This document shows positions 55,677-64,000 of a stretch of 64,000 bases of DNA, piece after piece; position 1 is the stretch's first letter, and every line of letters begins with the position of its first letter. Position numbers and translations under genes: made by a program. This DNA is from an uncultured Pelagibacteraceae bacterium (GTDB lineage: Bacteria; Pseudomonadota; Alphaproteobacteria; Pelagibacterales; Pelagibacteraceae). The notes under the pieces are model-generated. The model was not told where the DNA came from. It saw only the letters and a list, made by a program, of their open reading frames with translations, and searched no databases. The stretch lies in assembly GCA_902621345.1 (NCBI GenBank), contig CACNLV010000001.1, positions 62,001-126,000 on the forward strand, written 5' to 3'.

Positions 55677-55700
55677 GGCTAGTAAAAACTAGCCCTATTT
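55671..55700. terminator. bidirectional hairpin terminator between the phosphoribosyltransferase and NCS2 permease genes
   Basis: AAATAGGGCTAG-TAAAAA-CTAGCCCTATTT perfect 12-bp stem with A/T flanks; contains the TAG stop of the + strand gene. Confidence 0.85.
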
Positions 55701-55709
55701 CATAAATGT

Positions 55710-57020
55710 TTAGGCAACAACAAAACTTATAACACTTAAAACTGCTATTAACCATATAGCCGGTGAAGTAGTTGAAAACTTACCAGTGAATATTTTGATT
55801 AAAGCGTACGACACAAATGCTAAGGCAATACCATTGCTTATACTATAAGTTAAAGGCATAGTTATCATAGCAAGAATAGCCGGGGCAGACTCTGAAACAT
55901 CGTTCCATTCAATATCAGTTATATTTCTAATAAATAAAACTGAAACAAAAAGTAAAGCAGCACCATCTATTTGTTTAGGTAAACTAGTTGCTAATGGAGC
56001 GAAAAATATACATGCTAAAAAAAGTATACCAATTACTAATGATGTCATTCCAGTTTTTCCACCAGCTTTAACTCCTGCACCAGACTCTACGTAACTAGTA
56101 ACCGTAGTAGTTCCCATCATAGCTCCTGCAACAGTACCTACACTGTCAGATAACATTGCTTTATTTATGTCTTGAACTTTTCCATCTTTGCTAACCTTTC
56201 CAGCAACATTTGCCACTGAAGTTAATGTTCCTGCAGTGTCAAAGAAGTCTATAAATAATAACGTAAATATTACCGTAGACATTCCAGCAGTCATAGCGGC
56301 AGATAGATCAAATTCAAAAAGATAAGTCATCGGCGGTGGAGAACTTGCAATACCGTTAAATTTTGCAAGGCCTGTCACCCAAGCAATAATACTAAAAACT
56401 AAGATCCCAATAATGATATTACCTTTAATATTCATCTTGTCTAAAACTATGATTGCAATAAAAGTTGCACATCCTAATAATACAAGAGGATCACCTAAGT
56501 TACCTAGTTGCACCAAGGTTACTGGATTGTCGACAACCACTTCCATTATTTGAAGGCCGATGATTGCAAGGAATAAACCTATTCCAGCACCTATACCTAA
56601 CTTTAAACTTCTAGGAATTGAATTTATTAACCAAGCTCTTAAAGGGGTTAATGATATTATTAAAAACAATACACCTGCTACTAATACAGCACCTAGAGCT
56701 TGCTGCGGCGTATAACCCATTCCAGCACAAACTCCAAATGCAACGAAAGCATTGATTCCCATTCCTGGCGCCAATCCTATTGGCCATGTTTTTCCATAGA
56801 ACGCCATAATAAAGCACGCTAATGCAGTCGCTAAAATAGTTGCTGTATAAACTGCGCCGAAATCAAAGAAACCTTTTTCGGGTCCGGCAAACTCTCCCGA
56901 CAAAATAAATGGATTTAAAAACATGATGTAAGCCATGGTTAAAAACGTTGTAGTACCAGCGATTACCTCTGTTTTAAAATTAGTTTTGTGTTTTTTATAA
57001 TTGAAATATTTATCAAGCAT
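55710..57020 (-). CDS. NCS2-family (AzgA-like) hypoxanthine/guanine/adenine permease
   Basis: GTTTFLTMAYIMFLNPFILS, LAPGMGINAFVAFGVC, LFIDFFDTAGTL; preceded by a GAGGAGG Shine-Dalgarno. Confidence 0.92.
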   Translation of the reverse strand: MLDKYFNYKKHKTNFKTEVIAGTTTFLTMAYIMFLNPFILSGEFAGPEKGFFDFGAVYTATILATALACFIMAFYGKTWPIGLAPGMGINAFVAFGVCAGMGYTPQQALGAVLVAGVLFLIISLTPLRAWLINSIPRSLKLGIGAGIGLFLAIIGLQIMEVVVDNPVTLVQLGNLGDPLVLLGCATFIAIIVLDKMNIKGNIIIGILVFSIIAWVTGLAKFNGIASSPPPMTYLFEFDLSAAMTAGMSTVIFTLLFIDFFDTAGTLTSVANVAGKVSKDGKVQDINKAMLSDSVGTVAGAMMGTTTVTSYVESGAGVKAGGKTGMTSLVIGILFLACIFFAPLATSLPKQIDGAALLFVSVLFIRNITDIEWNDVSESAPAILAMITMPLTYSISNGIALAFVSYALIKIFTGKFSTTSPAIWLIAVLSVISFVVA

Positions 57021-57143
57021 AAATCCTCCTCATGAATTATAATTATTTGATTCTGTTTAAAAATACTCTTTATTAATATGCTTTATTCACAAAATTCAAC
57101 TAAGAAGTTTATATTTATGCCATAATTATGTTGGTAACTTATA

Positions 57144-57452
57144 ATGATGAATAAACTAAGATTTTTTTTAATAACAATTATATTTGTTAATTTACTGACA
57201 GGGTGTCAAACTGTTAAAGAAAAAACAGACGACATAGTTCAAAAAGAAAACGAAAAATTAAGTGAATTTATAGGAAAATCTTTAAGCGAACTTAAGATGG
57301 AATTAGGTAAACCTGATGAAGATTTCAAAAATGCAAAAGGTAATTTAGAGGTAATTTACAATACAAAAAAATACTTAATCCCCTGCGAAAGAAGATTTGA
57401 AATAAATTCAGACAATATAGTAATAGGCTTTGTATCTAATGGATGTTTTTAA
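57144..57452 (+). CDS. small lipoprotein, BamE/SmpA-like size and pattern, function unknown
   Basis: Lipobox LLTGCQ; IGKSLSELKMELGKPDEDF. Confidence 0.65.
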   Translation: MMNKLRFFLITIIFVNLLTGCQTVKEKTDDIVQKENEKLSEFIGKSLSELKMELGKPDEDFKNAKGNLEVIYNTKKYLIPCERRFEINSDNIVIGFVSNGCF

Positions 57453-57455
57453 AGT

Positions 57456-57485
57456 TTACTTGCGAGGAGTACTCCTCGCAAGTAA
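57456..57485. terminator. perfect 30-bp palindrome between convergent genes, probable bidirectional terminator without a clear T-tract
   Basis: TTACTTGCGAGGAGT|ACTCCTCGCAAGTAA; 15-bp arms, no spacer. Confidence 0.65.
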
Positions 57486-57493
57486 GGCTAAGC

Positions 57494-57940
57494 TTATCTA
57501 ATTTCGATAAGTCTTTTTTTCTTATGATCTGGTAAAATTCTCTCACAAGCTACTGTTAAAAGACCATCTTTTAACTCGGCGCTATTCACTTTTACATCGT
57601 CTGCAATAGTGAATGATCTTGCAAATTGTCTTTGCGAAATACCTTTGTGAATTATTTCACCATCTTCATTTTTTTCATCAGATTTATTAACTTGTTTTGT
57701 CCTTACTGTTAACAAATTATCTTCGAACTCAACCTCAACATCTTTCTTACTAAAACCAGCAAGAGCAACTTCTATTGAATAGTTGTTTTTCCCAGTTTTT
57801 CTAATGTTGTATGGTGGATAATTCGACTGCATAGTCAAATTACCATTACCCAACATGTTTTCGAATTGGTCAAACATATCGTCAAAACCAATTGAGAAAG
57901 GTCTTAGTGAGTTGAATATAGATAGATCCTTACTTGTCAT
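57494..57940 (-). CDS. ibpA: Hsp20/IbpA-type small heat shock protein (start at MTSKDLSIFN, preceded by AAGGAGGA)
   Basis: Alpha-crystallin domain: YNIRKTGKNNYSIEVALAGFSKKDVEVEFEDNLLTV, GISQRQFARSFTIADDVKV. Confidence 0.93.
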   Translation of the reverse strand: MTSKDLSIFNSLRPFSIGFDDMFDQFENMLGNGNLTMQSNYPPYNIRKTGKNNYSIEVALAGFSKKDVEVEFEDNLLTVRTKQVNKSDEKNEDGEIIHKGISQRQFARSFTIADDVKVNSAELKDGLLTVACERILPDHKKKRLIEIR

Positions 57941-57973
57941 ATATCCTCCTTTTTTTTTAAGCAAGTTTATTTA

Positions 57974-57998
57974 TGTAAGCCCCATAAGGCGACTTACA
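57974..57998 (-). promoter_or_regulatory. stable 5'UTR hairpin in the hsp20 mRNA
   Basis: UGUAAGUCGCC-UUAU-GGGGCUUACA: 10 pairs (one G-U) with one bulged G. Confidence 0.6.
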
Positions 57999-58004
57999 AT
58001 ATTT

Positions 58005-58032
58005 ATATGGGAATTATATTTTTTTTTTCAAG
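58005..58032 (-). promoter_or_regulatory. sigma32 (RpoH) heat-shock promoter for hsp20
   Basis: Reverse complement CTTGAAA-N14-CCCATAT matches the CTTGAAA/CCCATnT consensus. Confidence 0.87.
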
Positions 58033-58038
58033 TATTTT

Positions 58039-60114
58039 TTAAATTTTATTTGAAATTTTTAAAATAAATCCATAATCAAAAGCAATTTCTTCTATTGCAC
58101 CATCTCGACCAGATTTTCCACCGTGTCCCGCATTCATTTCTGTCTTAAGTAAAAGAAGATTGTTATCGGTTTTATAATCTCTAAGTTTTGCTGTAAATTT
58201 TGCAGGTTCGTCAAACAAAACTCTATTATCGCTTAGGCTTGTTGTGATTAAAATATGAGGATAATCCATTTTTTTAATATTATTGTATGGAGCATAAGAA
58301 TAAATATATTCGAAATGATCTTTGTTATCTTTAGCATTTCCAAACTCGTCAAATTCTCCAACTGTTAATGGAAGTGAGTGGTCTAAGTTTGTAGTTAATG
58401 AATCTACAAAAGGTACTGCCATCACTATGCCAAGAAATAATTCGGGTGCTTCATTCACAACTGCGCCCATCAATAAGCCTCCTGCCGAACCACCCATGCC
58501 AATTATTTTACCTTTTGATGTATAATTTCTTTCAATTAGGTTTTTTGCAACAGAAATGAAATCTTCAAAAGTATTTTTTTTATTAAGAAGTTTACCTTCT
58601 TTCCACCATTTCATTCCTCTTTCCATTCCGCCCCTTATATGAGCAGTAACCCAAATGATATCTCTGTTAATTAGACTGAGTCTAGTTGATGAAAAATCAG
58701 GAGACATTGAATTACCATAGGATCCATAACCATATAGTAGTAAATTTGCCGACCCATCAATTTTAGTTTTTTTGTGTCTAGTTATTGTAATAGGTATCAA
58801 TCTACCATCGTGAGAAGAGCATTCTAATCTTTCAACAATATAATCATCAGTGTTATGACCTGATGGAATTTCCTGTTCCTTTACTAATTTTTTTTCTTTC
58901 GTCTTTAAATTATAAAGATAAGTTTTTCCAGGCGTCTTTGGAGATGAATATGACAAATAAACTAGATCAGTATTTTTATCTCTTTGTGTCAATGAGATAC
59001 CAGGGACAATTACTTCTTCATCTGAAAATATTAACTCCTCTTCTAAATTTGTTTTTATATCTCTTAAGTATAATTTCCCAAGAGCATTTGACTTTTCACT
59101 TCTTATAATCCAATCATTTAAAAATATTAAGCCGCCTATAAGAACTTCATCTTTAGCATTTATATAAACTTCCCAATTTTGTTTAGATAAATCACTACAT
59201 CTCTCTATTTTGAAATCTTCAGCATCTTCGTTTGTATGACAATAAAAATAATTATTCCAAGATGAAATTGAATAGATTATACCTCTTTTTCTTTTTTTTA
59301 TTAATTTTGGCTCAGGTTTATGTTCATTAACTTTAAAGTAATATTGTTCTGAAGTGTTGTGATCTGAGGTTGTAATAAAAAAATATTTTTCATCCGAACT
59401 TAAACTTATTCCAACTGTAAATGCTTCGCTTTTTTCCTCAAAAATTAATTCATCGTTTTTTATAGATGTTCCAATTTTATGCCTATAAATTTTTCTAGGT
59501 CTGTGAAATTCATCAAGTTTTGAATAAAATATATATTTGTCATCCAAACTAAAAGTTATACTGCCACTAGTTTCCTCTATTTTTTCTGTTATTTCTTTCC
59601 CAGACAAAATATCTCTTAAATAAATAGTATAATATTCTGATCCTTTTAAATCTAATGAGTATCCTAAATATTTATCATTATAACTTACCTCTAAATCTCC
59701 AATTCCAAAGTATTCTGTTTTTAATTTTTCTTTTTCCTTATCTCCATTCCAAATTTCTTCAATCTCATCAGAACCAATTTTTTTTCTAAGTTTTATAGAA
59801 TAATTTCCTTTAGTTGTAGTTTTAGTCCAATACTCGTATCTAATGTCTTTGAATGGAAGTGAAACGTCATCTAATTTTATTCGACCTTTAATTTCATGAA
59901 ATAATTTTTTTTCAATTTCTTTATTATCCTTCAAAATATGATCTGTGTAACTATTTTCTTCCTCTAGATATTTTCTTACTTCAGGAAGTAATTTTGATCC
60001 GTCTTTTAAAACCTCGAGGATATTTTCTTGATGAATCCAACTATAATTATCTTCCCATGCAACATTGTGACAAGATTTTCTTTCTGGTTTTTTTTTTAGT
60101 TGTGGTATTTTCAT
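58039..60114 (-). CDS. ptrB: oligopeptidase B (S9 prolyl oligopeptidase family)
   Basis: GMGGSAGGLLMGAVVNEAPELF serine nucleophile, YGSYGNSMSPDFSSTRLSLINRD, AGHGGKSGRD. Confidence 0.93.
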   Translation of the reverse strand: MKIPQLKKKPERKSCHNVAWEDNYSWIHQENILEVLKDGSKLLPEVRKYLEEENSYTDHILKDNKEIEKKLFHEIKGRIKLDDVSLPFKDIRYEYWTKTTTKGNYSIKLRKKIGSDEIEEIWNGDKEKEKLKTEYFGIGDLEVSYNDKYLGYSLDLKGSEYYTIYLRDILSGKEITEKIEETSGSITFSLDDKYIFYSKLDEFHRPRKIYRHKIGTSIKNDELIFEEKSEAFTVGISLSSDEKYFFITTSDHNTSEQYYFKVNEHKPEPKLIKKRKRGIIYSISSWNNYFYCHTNEDAEDFKIERCSDLSKQNWEVYINAKDEVLIGGLIFLNDWIIRSEKSNALGKLYLRDIKTNLEEELIFSDEEVIVPGISLTQRDKNTDLVYLSYSSPKTPGKTYLYNLKTKEKKLVKEQEIPSGHNTDDYIVERLECSSHDGRLIPITITRHKKTKIDGSANLLLYGYGSYGNSMSPDFSSTRLSLINRDIIWVTAHIRGGMERGMKWWKEGKLLNKKNTFEDFISVAKNLIERNYTSKGKIIGMGGSAGGLLMGAVVNEAPELFLGIVMAVPFVDSLTTNLDHSLPLTVGEFDEFGNAKDNKDHFEYIYSYAPYNNIKKMDYPHILITTSLSDNRVLFDEPAKFTAKLRDYKTDNNLLLLKTEMNAGHGGKSGRDGAIEEIAFDYGFILKISNKI

Positions 60115-60129
60115 AATGAAAACAGTTAT

Positions 60130-60633
60130 ATGAATATAATTATTTATACAGTAGTAATATTAGTCATTTTTTATTTCCTTTTGAGATACATCAGTAATAT
60201 CTCATCAAAAAAACTTTCAAAAGGTTTAAGACTGCTGATAATAATCGGATTAATTTTTTTAGCAATTCTGTTTGCAATTGGAGGCAGATTTCTGCTAACT
60301 TTGCCACTCACACTCGCTAGTCTTGCTTTATTAAAGTTAAAGGGTTTATCAATTTTCCAACTAATCTCTCTTTTTAGATTAATTCAAACATTAAGAAGAT
60401 CAGGTAGATTTTCATTTAATCAATCTCAAAACAATAATATGTCTACTATGTCTGTAAGTGAAGCTTTTAAAATTTTAAATTTAGATCAAAAAAAGAAGGT
60501 TACCAAAGAGGACATAAACAAAGCTTACACAAAAATTCAAAAAAAAATTCATCCAGATATTTCACCAGAAACCGCAAGATTATCTACTTTAGTTAATGAA
60601 GCTAGAGACATTTTGTTAAAGGAAATTATATAA
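60130..60633 (+). CDS. membrane-anchored J-domain protein (Tim14/Pam18-like architecture)
   Basis: N-terminal TM segments and a C-terminal J domain with intact HPD (QKKIHPDISPETARLSTLVNEARDILL). Confidence 0.8.
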   Translation: MNIIIYTVVILVIFYFLLRYISNISSKKLSKGLRLLIIIGLIFLAILFAIGGRFLLTLPLTLASLALLKLKGLSIFQLISLFRLIQTLRRSGRFSFNQSQNNNMSTMSVSEAFKILNLDQKKKVTKEDINKAYTKIQKKIHPDISPETARLSTLVNEARDILLKEII

Positions 60634-61552
60634 AGTTCTTAACTTTATTAATTATCATTTCAACTGTTATTGAATCTGGATCAAAGCTTGATCCATGAGT
60701 GATTTTATTTATGTCGGCACCAGGTGGGATAATCCTAAATTGATTTTTACTGTAATCAGAATAAGCTTTTGGTGTATCCAATAAAATTACGAAACTAGGT
60801 TTATTCATTTGACTTGAAACATGGTGCCCGAATGAGTCATTTCCAATAAAAATATCACTTAAATAAATATAATATATGATTTCTGATACATCTTTAGAGC
60901 TTAAAGATTCACAATTACCTTTTTTTACTTGGTTTATAATTTTAATTGCGCCTTCTTCCTCATTTTTTCCACAAACTAAGTAAAAATGATAATCCCCAAT
61001 ATTGTTAAATTTATTTATTAAAGATGCAAAATTATTATATCCCCATCTAGTTGTCGGACCAGAGGAGCCTATTCCAAGTACAATTTTCTTTTGTTTACCA
61101 AGATTATATTTTTTAATTTTTTCACTATTTAGAGAAATTTGAGTTTCAGTTGGGCAATTTTTAATATTTAAAGATTGTTCTGTAAAAGTTTTAGCAGCAT
61201 TTACAAGATGTAAATTTTTTTTTTTAAATAAAGGATAATGATAAATATTTTTTATACCAGCAATTTTACAAGCTAGATAATGTCTTATACTTGGATAAAA
61301 AACAAAGATATTTTCAAAATTAAATTTCTTTATAAAGACTGATAAGTTTATTATATCAAAAAAGTTTCTATGAAATTTATCTAAATAATTTACACTTTTA
61401 ATTAAGGGGTCGTCTATCAAAACTCTATTTAGATTTGGACATAATGTGATCAGTTCAACTTTACCAAATTTTTTTGCAATCTGATGACAGTAACTAAGAT
61501 GTAACAAATTAGCTCCTAAACCCTTATAGCTTAAAAAAATTCCTGTTTTCAT
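60626..61552 (-). CDS. glycosyltransferase family 9 (heptosyltransferase-like)
   Basis: LGANLLHLSYCHQIAKKF, LGIGSSGPTTRWGYNNFASLI, DIFIGNDSFGHHVSSQMNKPSFVIL. Confidence 0.8.
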   Translation of the reverse strand: MKTGIFLSYKGLGANLLHLSYCHQIAKKFGKVELITLCPNLNRVLIDDPLIKSVNYLDKFHRNFFDIINLSVFIKKFNFENIFVFYPSIRHYLACKIAGIKNIYHYPLFKKKNLHLVNAAKTFTEQSLNIKNCPTETQISLNSEKIKKYNLGKQKKIVLGIGSSGPTTRWGYNNFASLINKFNNIGDYHFYLVCGKNEEEGAIKIINQVKKGNCESLSSKDVSEIIYYIYLSDIFIGNDSFGHHVSSQMNKPSFVILLDTPKAYSDYSKNQFRIIPPGADINKITHGSSFDPDSITVEMIINKVKNFI

Positions 61553-61590
61553 AAATGTGATTTTTCTATTATACTTACAAGTAAAAATAT

Positions 61591-62475
61591 ATGTCTAAAA
61601 TAAATGGAATATATGCTGCAGGAATGTCAATCTTTAATAAAGATTTAAGCCTCAACATAGAAAAAACAATTCTACATGCTGAAAACATTATAGACAAAGG
61701 ATGTCATGGTGTTGCAATATTTGGGAGCACTGGACAAGCACAATTGATCTCGATCTCAGAAAAAATTAAGCTTTTAAATAATTTATCAAAAAGTAAATAC
61801 AAAAATAAGTTTATAATAGGTAATGGGCTCAATTCTTTAAGTGAAACAATAAACTATATTAAAATAGCATTATCTTTAAATTTTGAAAATTTCTTAATTA
61901 TGCCACCTGCATATTATAAATATAGTGATAAGGAAGTAATTACTTTTTACTCAAAAATTGTAGAGGCGGCTCCGAATTCAAGGATTATACTTTATAATTT
62001 TGAAAAGTTATGTGGTTATAAATTTAGTTTAGAATGTGTGCAAGAGCTAGTCAAAAAATTTCCTGAACAAATAATTGGTATAAAAGATAGTTCTTACAAT
62101 ATTTATAAAAATTTAAGATTAAAAGATTTTTCAATTCTTCCTGGATCAGAAACCAAGCTTGTTGAAGGTTTAGAAATAGGTTGTTCAGGAATAATCACAG
62201 CTACATGTAATGTTACTGCAGAGTTATCCAGGAAAGTTTATGATGACTTCATTAAAAAAAAAACTCAAACTGAGAATGAAAAATTGATTAATGTTAGGTC
62301 TGCATTTGATAAATATAATCTTATTTCTGGCTTGCATTCATATTGTGCAAAAGAAAATGACATATTTAAAAATGTATTACCTCCACTAACTCTTTTAACC
62401 AAAGAGAATGAGAAAGAATTATTTGAAAATCTTAAAAATTTAAATTTTAAAATTAAATCTTTACTGGCGGCCTAA
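61591..62475 (+). CDS. dihydrodipicolinate synthase/N-acetylneuraminate lyase family protein
   Basis: VAIFGSTGQAQLIS, LIMPPAYYKYSDKEVI, IIGIKDSSYN with Schiff-base lysine. Confidence 0.88.
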   Translation: MSKINGIYAAGMSIFNKDLSLNIEKTILHAENIIDKGCHGVAIFGSTGQAQLISISEKIKLLNNLSKSKYKNKFIIGNGLNSLSETINYIKIALSLNFENFLIMPPAYYKYSDKEVITFYSKIVEAAPNSRIILYNFEKLCGYKFSLECVQELVKKFPEQIIGIKDSSYNIYKNLRLKDFSILPGSETKLVEGLEIGCSGIITATCNVTAELSRKVYDDFIKKKTQTENEKLINVRSAFDKYNLISGLHSYCAKENDIFKNVLPPLTLLTKENEKELFENLKNLNFKIKSLLAA

Positions 62476-62476
62476 C

Positions 62477-63664
62477 ATGCAACTTGCTAGATTTCTAAAC
62501 AATGTTTTTAAAGATGGTGGTTTTATTCTTACTGATGCAAATTATAGAGACTATATCATAGGAAAACCAGGTAATGATCCTATTAAATTAAGAATCTTAA
62601 ATAAAAAACTTCATTATAAATTATTACTTCATCCAGATCTGTATTTTGGTGAGGCTTATACTAATGGTGAAATAATTATTGAGAACGGCACCATCACAGA
62701 TTTTTTAGATCTTGCTTTGAAGAATATTGGAAGAGGAGAAGTTAATTTATTTAGTTATATTATGAATAGAATTAGAGGCTCGTATAGATATTTAACAAAT
62801 TTTAATTTTATTAAAAAATCTAAAATGAATGTTTCCCATCATTATGACATATCTGACGACTTATATGATCTATTTTTAGATCCTAAAAGACAATATTCAT
62901 GTGGTTACTTTCGTAATGAAAACGATAGTCTTGAAACAGCACAAAATAATAAAATTCAACATATAATAAAAAAATTGAATTTAAAGCCAGACCAAAAAGT
63001 TTTAGATATTGGTTGTGGGTGGGGGTCGTTAGCAATTGATATTGCAAAGAATTCAAAATGTGAAGTAACAGGGATTACGTTATCAGAAAACCAACTTTAT
63101 TACTGCAAAAGAAAAGCAGCTGAACAAAATTTAGAAAATCAGGTGAAGTTTAGATTGATTGACTATAGAGAGCTTAAGGAAAAATTTGATAGAATTGTAA
63201 GTGTCGGAATGTTTGAACACGTGGGACGTAAATTTTATAAAAAATTTTTTAGACAAATTCAAAATTTATTAAATGACAATGGAGTTTCATTAATACATAC
63301 CATAGGATCAGTAAATCCACCCAGGGATCCTCATCCATGGATAACCAAGTATATTTTTCCAGGTGGTTATACACCAAGTTTAAGTGAGGTCACAACACCC
63401 ATAGAGCAAGCAGGTCTAGTTGTTACAGATATCGAAGTTTTGAGATTACATTATTCACACACTTTAAGACACTGGAAAGAAAATTGCATAAGAAATAGAG
63501 AAAAAATTATTAAAATGTTTGATGAGAAATTTTTTCGAATGTGGGAGTTTTATCTTGCGGGGTGTGAGATGGCTTTCAAGTGGGGTGATCAAGTTGTATA
63601 TCAATTTCAACTTACAAAAAATTATGGATCTACTCCAGTCACTAGGGACTATATTTATCAATAA
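62477..63664 (+). CDS. cfa: cyclopropane-fatty-acyl-phospholipid synthase family
   Basis: SHHYDISDDLYDLFLDPKRQYSCGYF, VLDIGCGWGSLAIDIA, VGMFEHVGRKFYKKFF. Confidence 0.94.
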   Translation: MQLARFLNNVFKDGGFILTDANYRDYIIGKPGNDPIKLRILNKKLHYKLLLHPDLYFGEAYTNGEIIIENGTITDFLDLALKNIGRGEVNLFSYIMNRIRGSYRYLTNFNFIKKSKMNVSHHYDISDDLYDLFLDPKRQYSCGYFRNENDSLETAQNNKIQHIIKKLNLKPDQKVLDIGCGWGSLAIDIAKNSKCEVTGITLSENQLYYCKRKAAEQNLENQVKFRLIDYRELKEKFDRIVSVGMFEHVGRKFYKKFFRQIQNLLNDNGVSLIHTIGSVNPPRDPHPWITKYIFPGGYTPSLSEVTTPIEQAGLVVTDIEVLRLHYSHTLRHWKENCIRNREKIIKMFDEKFFRMWEFYLAGCEMAFKWGDQVVYQFQLTKNYGSTPVTRDYIYQ

Positions 63665-63693
63665 ATTATTGATAGAATCTTACCTCCTTTAAA

Positions 63694-64000
63694 ATGAAAA
63701 AAAAAAACAAAAAATCAAAGAGAAAAAAGAGAGTAAAAAGAAAAAAAACTAAACTGAAAAATATCAAAAAAGTTAGGAAAAAGATAATTATTTCAAGGAA
63801 AAAGAGGAAAAACAAAAAAAAGAAAAAAAAGAGAAAAAATATAAATCTTAAAAAAAATAAAAACTATATACCTAAAACTAAAAATCAAAGTTTAATTTCA
63901 AAAATTGTAAAATTCCAATTATCGATTAAATCAAACTTTGATTTTAAAATTAATTTAAACCCTGAAAGATACATCCAAAGTTTTTTTGATAAAATTTCCG
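63694..64000 (+). CDS. partial ORF with extremely Lys/Arg-rich N-terminus, truncated by window end; product unknown
   Basis: Manual translation: MKKKNKKSKRKKRVKRKKTKLKNIKKVRKKIIISRKKRKNKKKKKKRKNINLKKNKNYIPKTKNQSLISKIVKFQLSIKSNFDFKINLNPERYIQSFFDKIS..., open to the edge; absent from the supplied ORF track. Confidence 0.6.
   Translation, partial: MKKKNKKSKRKKRVKRKKTKLKNIKKVRKKIIISRKKRKNKKKKKKRKNINLKKNKNYIPKTKNQSLISKIVKFQLSIKSNFDFKINLNPERYIQSFFDKIS

Noticed and set aside
63681-63689. TACCTCCTT before the Lys-rich ORF, resembling the 16S anti-SD sequence
   Set aside because: On the coding strand it is the anti-SD itself rather than an SD, so it cannot be a ribosome binding site; probably coincidental.

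Overview
This 64 kb window is very AT-rich and densely packed. It looks like chromosomal sequence from a streamlined alphaproteobacterium of the SAR11/Pelagibacter type; this is inferred from composition, gene content and gene order, and no database search was run. It is mostly housekeeping genes: sucA(partial)-sucB-lpd, priA, atpHAGDC, rplU-rpmA-obgE-proBA-nadD-rsfS-ctpA-rppH, gloB-metW-metX, hisC-tyrA, ampG, trkH, class I lysK, pyrD, rpmB, a polyamine cluster (aguA, aguB, a deoxyhypusine-synthase-like gene, an ODC-like decarboxylase), a RegA/ActR-type regulator, bioY, polA, chvIG, ahcY-tsaE-amgK-murU, gpmA, an RND pump, sseA/msrA, a purine-salvage pair, hsp20, oligopeptidase B, a membrane J-protein, a DHDPS-family gene and cfa. 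I saw no rRNA, tRNA, CRISPR array or mobile element. The strongest non-coding signals are: (1) a SAM-II riboswitch directly upstream of metX, with a sigma70-like promoter and a possible alternative helix; (2) a textbook sigma32 promoter plus a stable 5'UTR hairpin upstream of hsp20; (3) 11 convergent gene junctions, 8 with overlapping 3' ends and 1 abutting, while the only two with a gap each contain a perfect palindrome. The best candidates for unexplored biology are an accessory asparagine-synthetase-like/PLP-lyase-like gene pair between lpd and priA, and the polyamine operon with a bacterial deoxyhypusine-synthase homologue. A lysine-rich ORF running off the right edge is missing from the supplied ORF track. 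I did not find a clearly unprecedented system.
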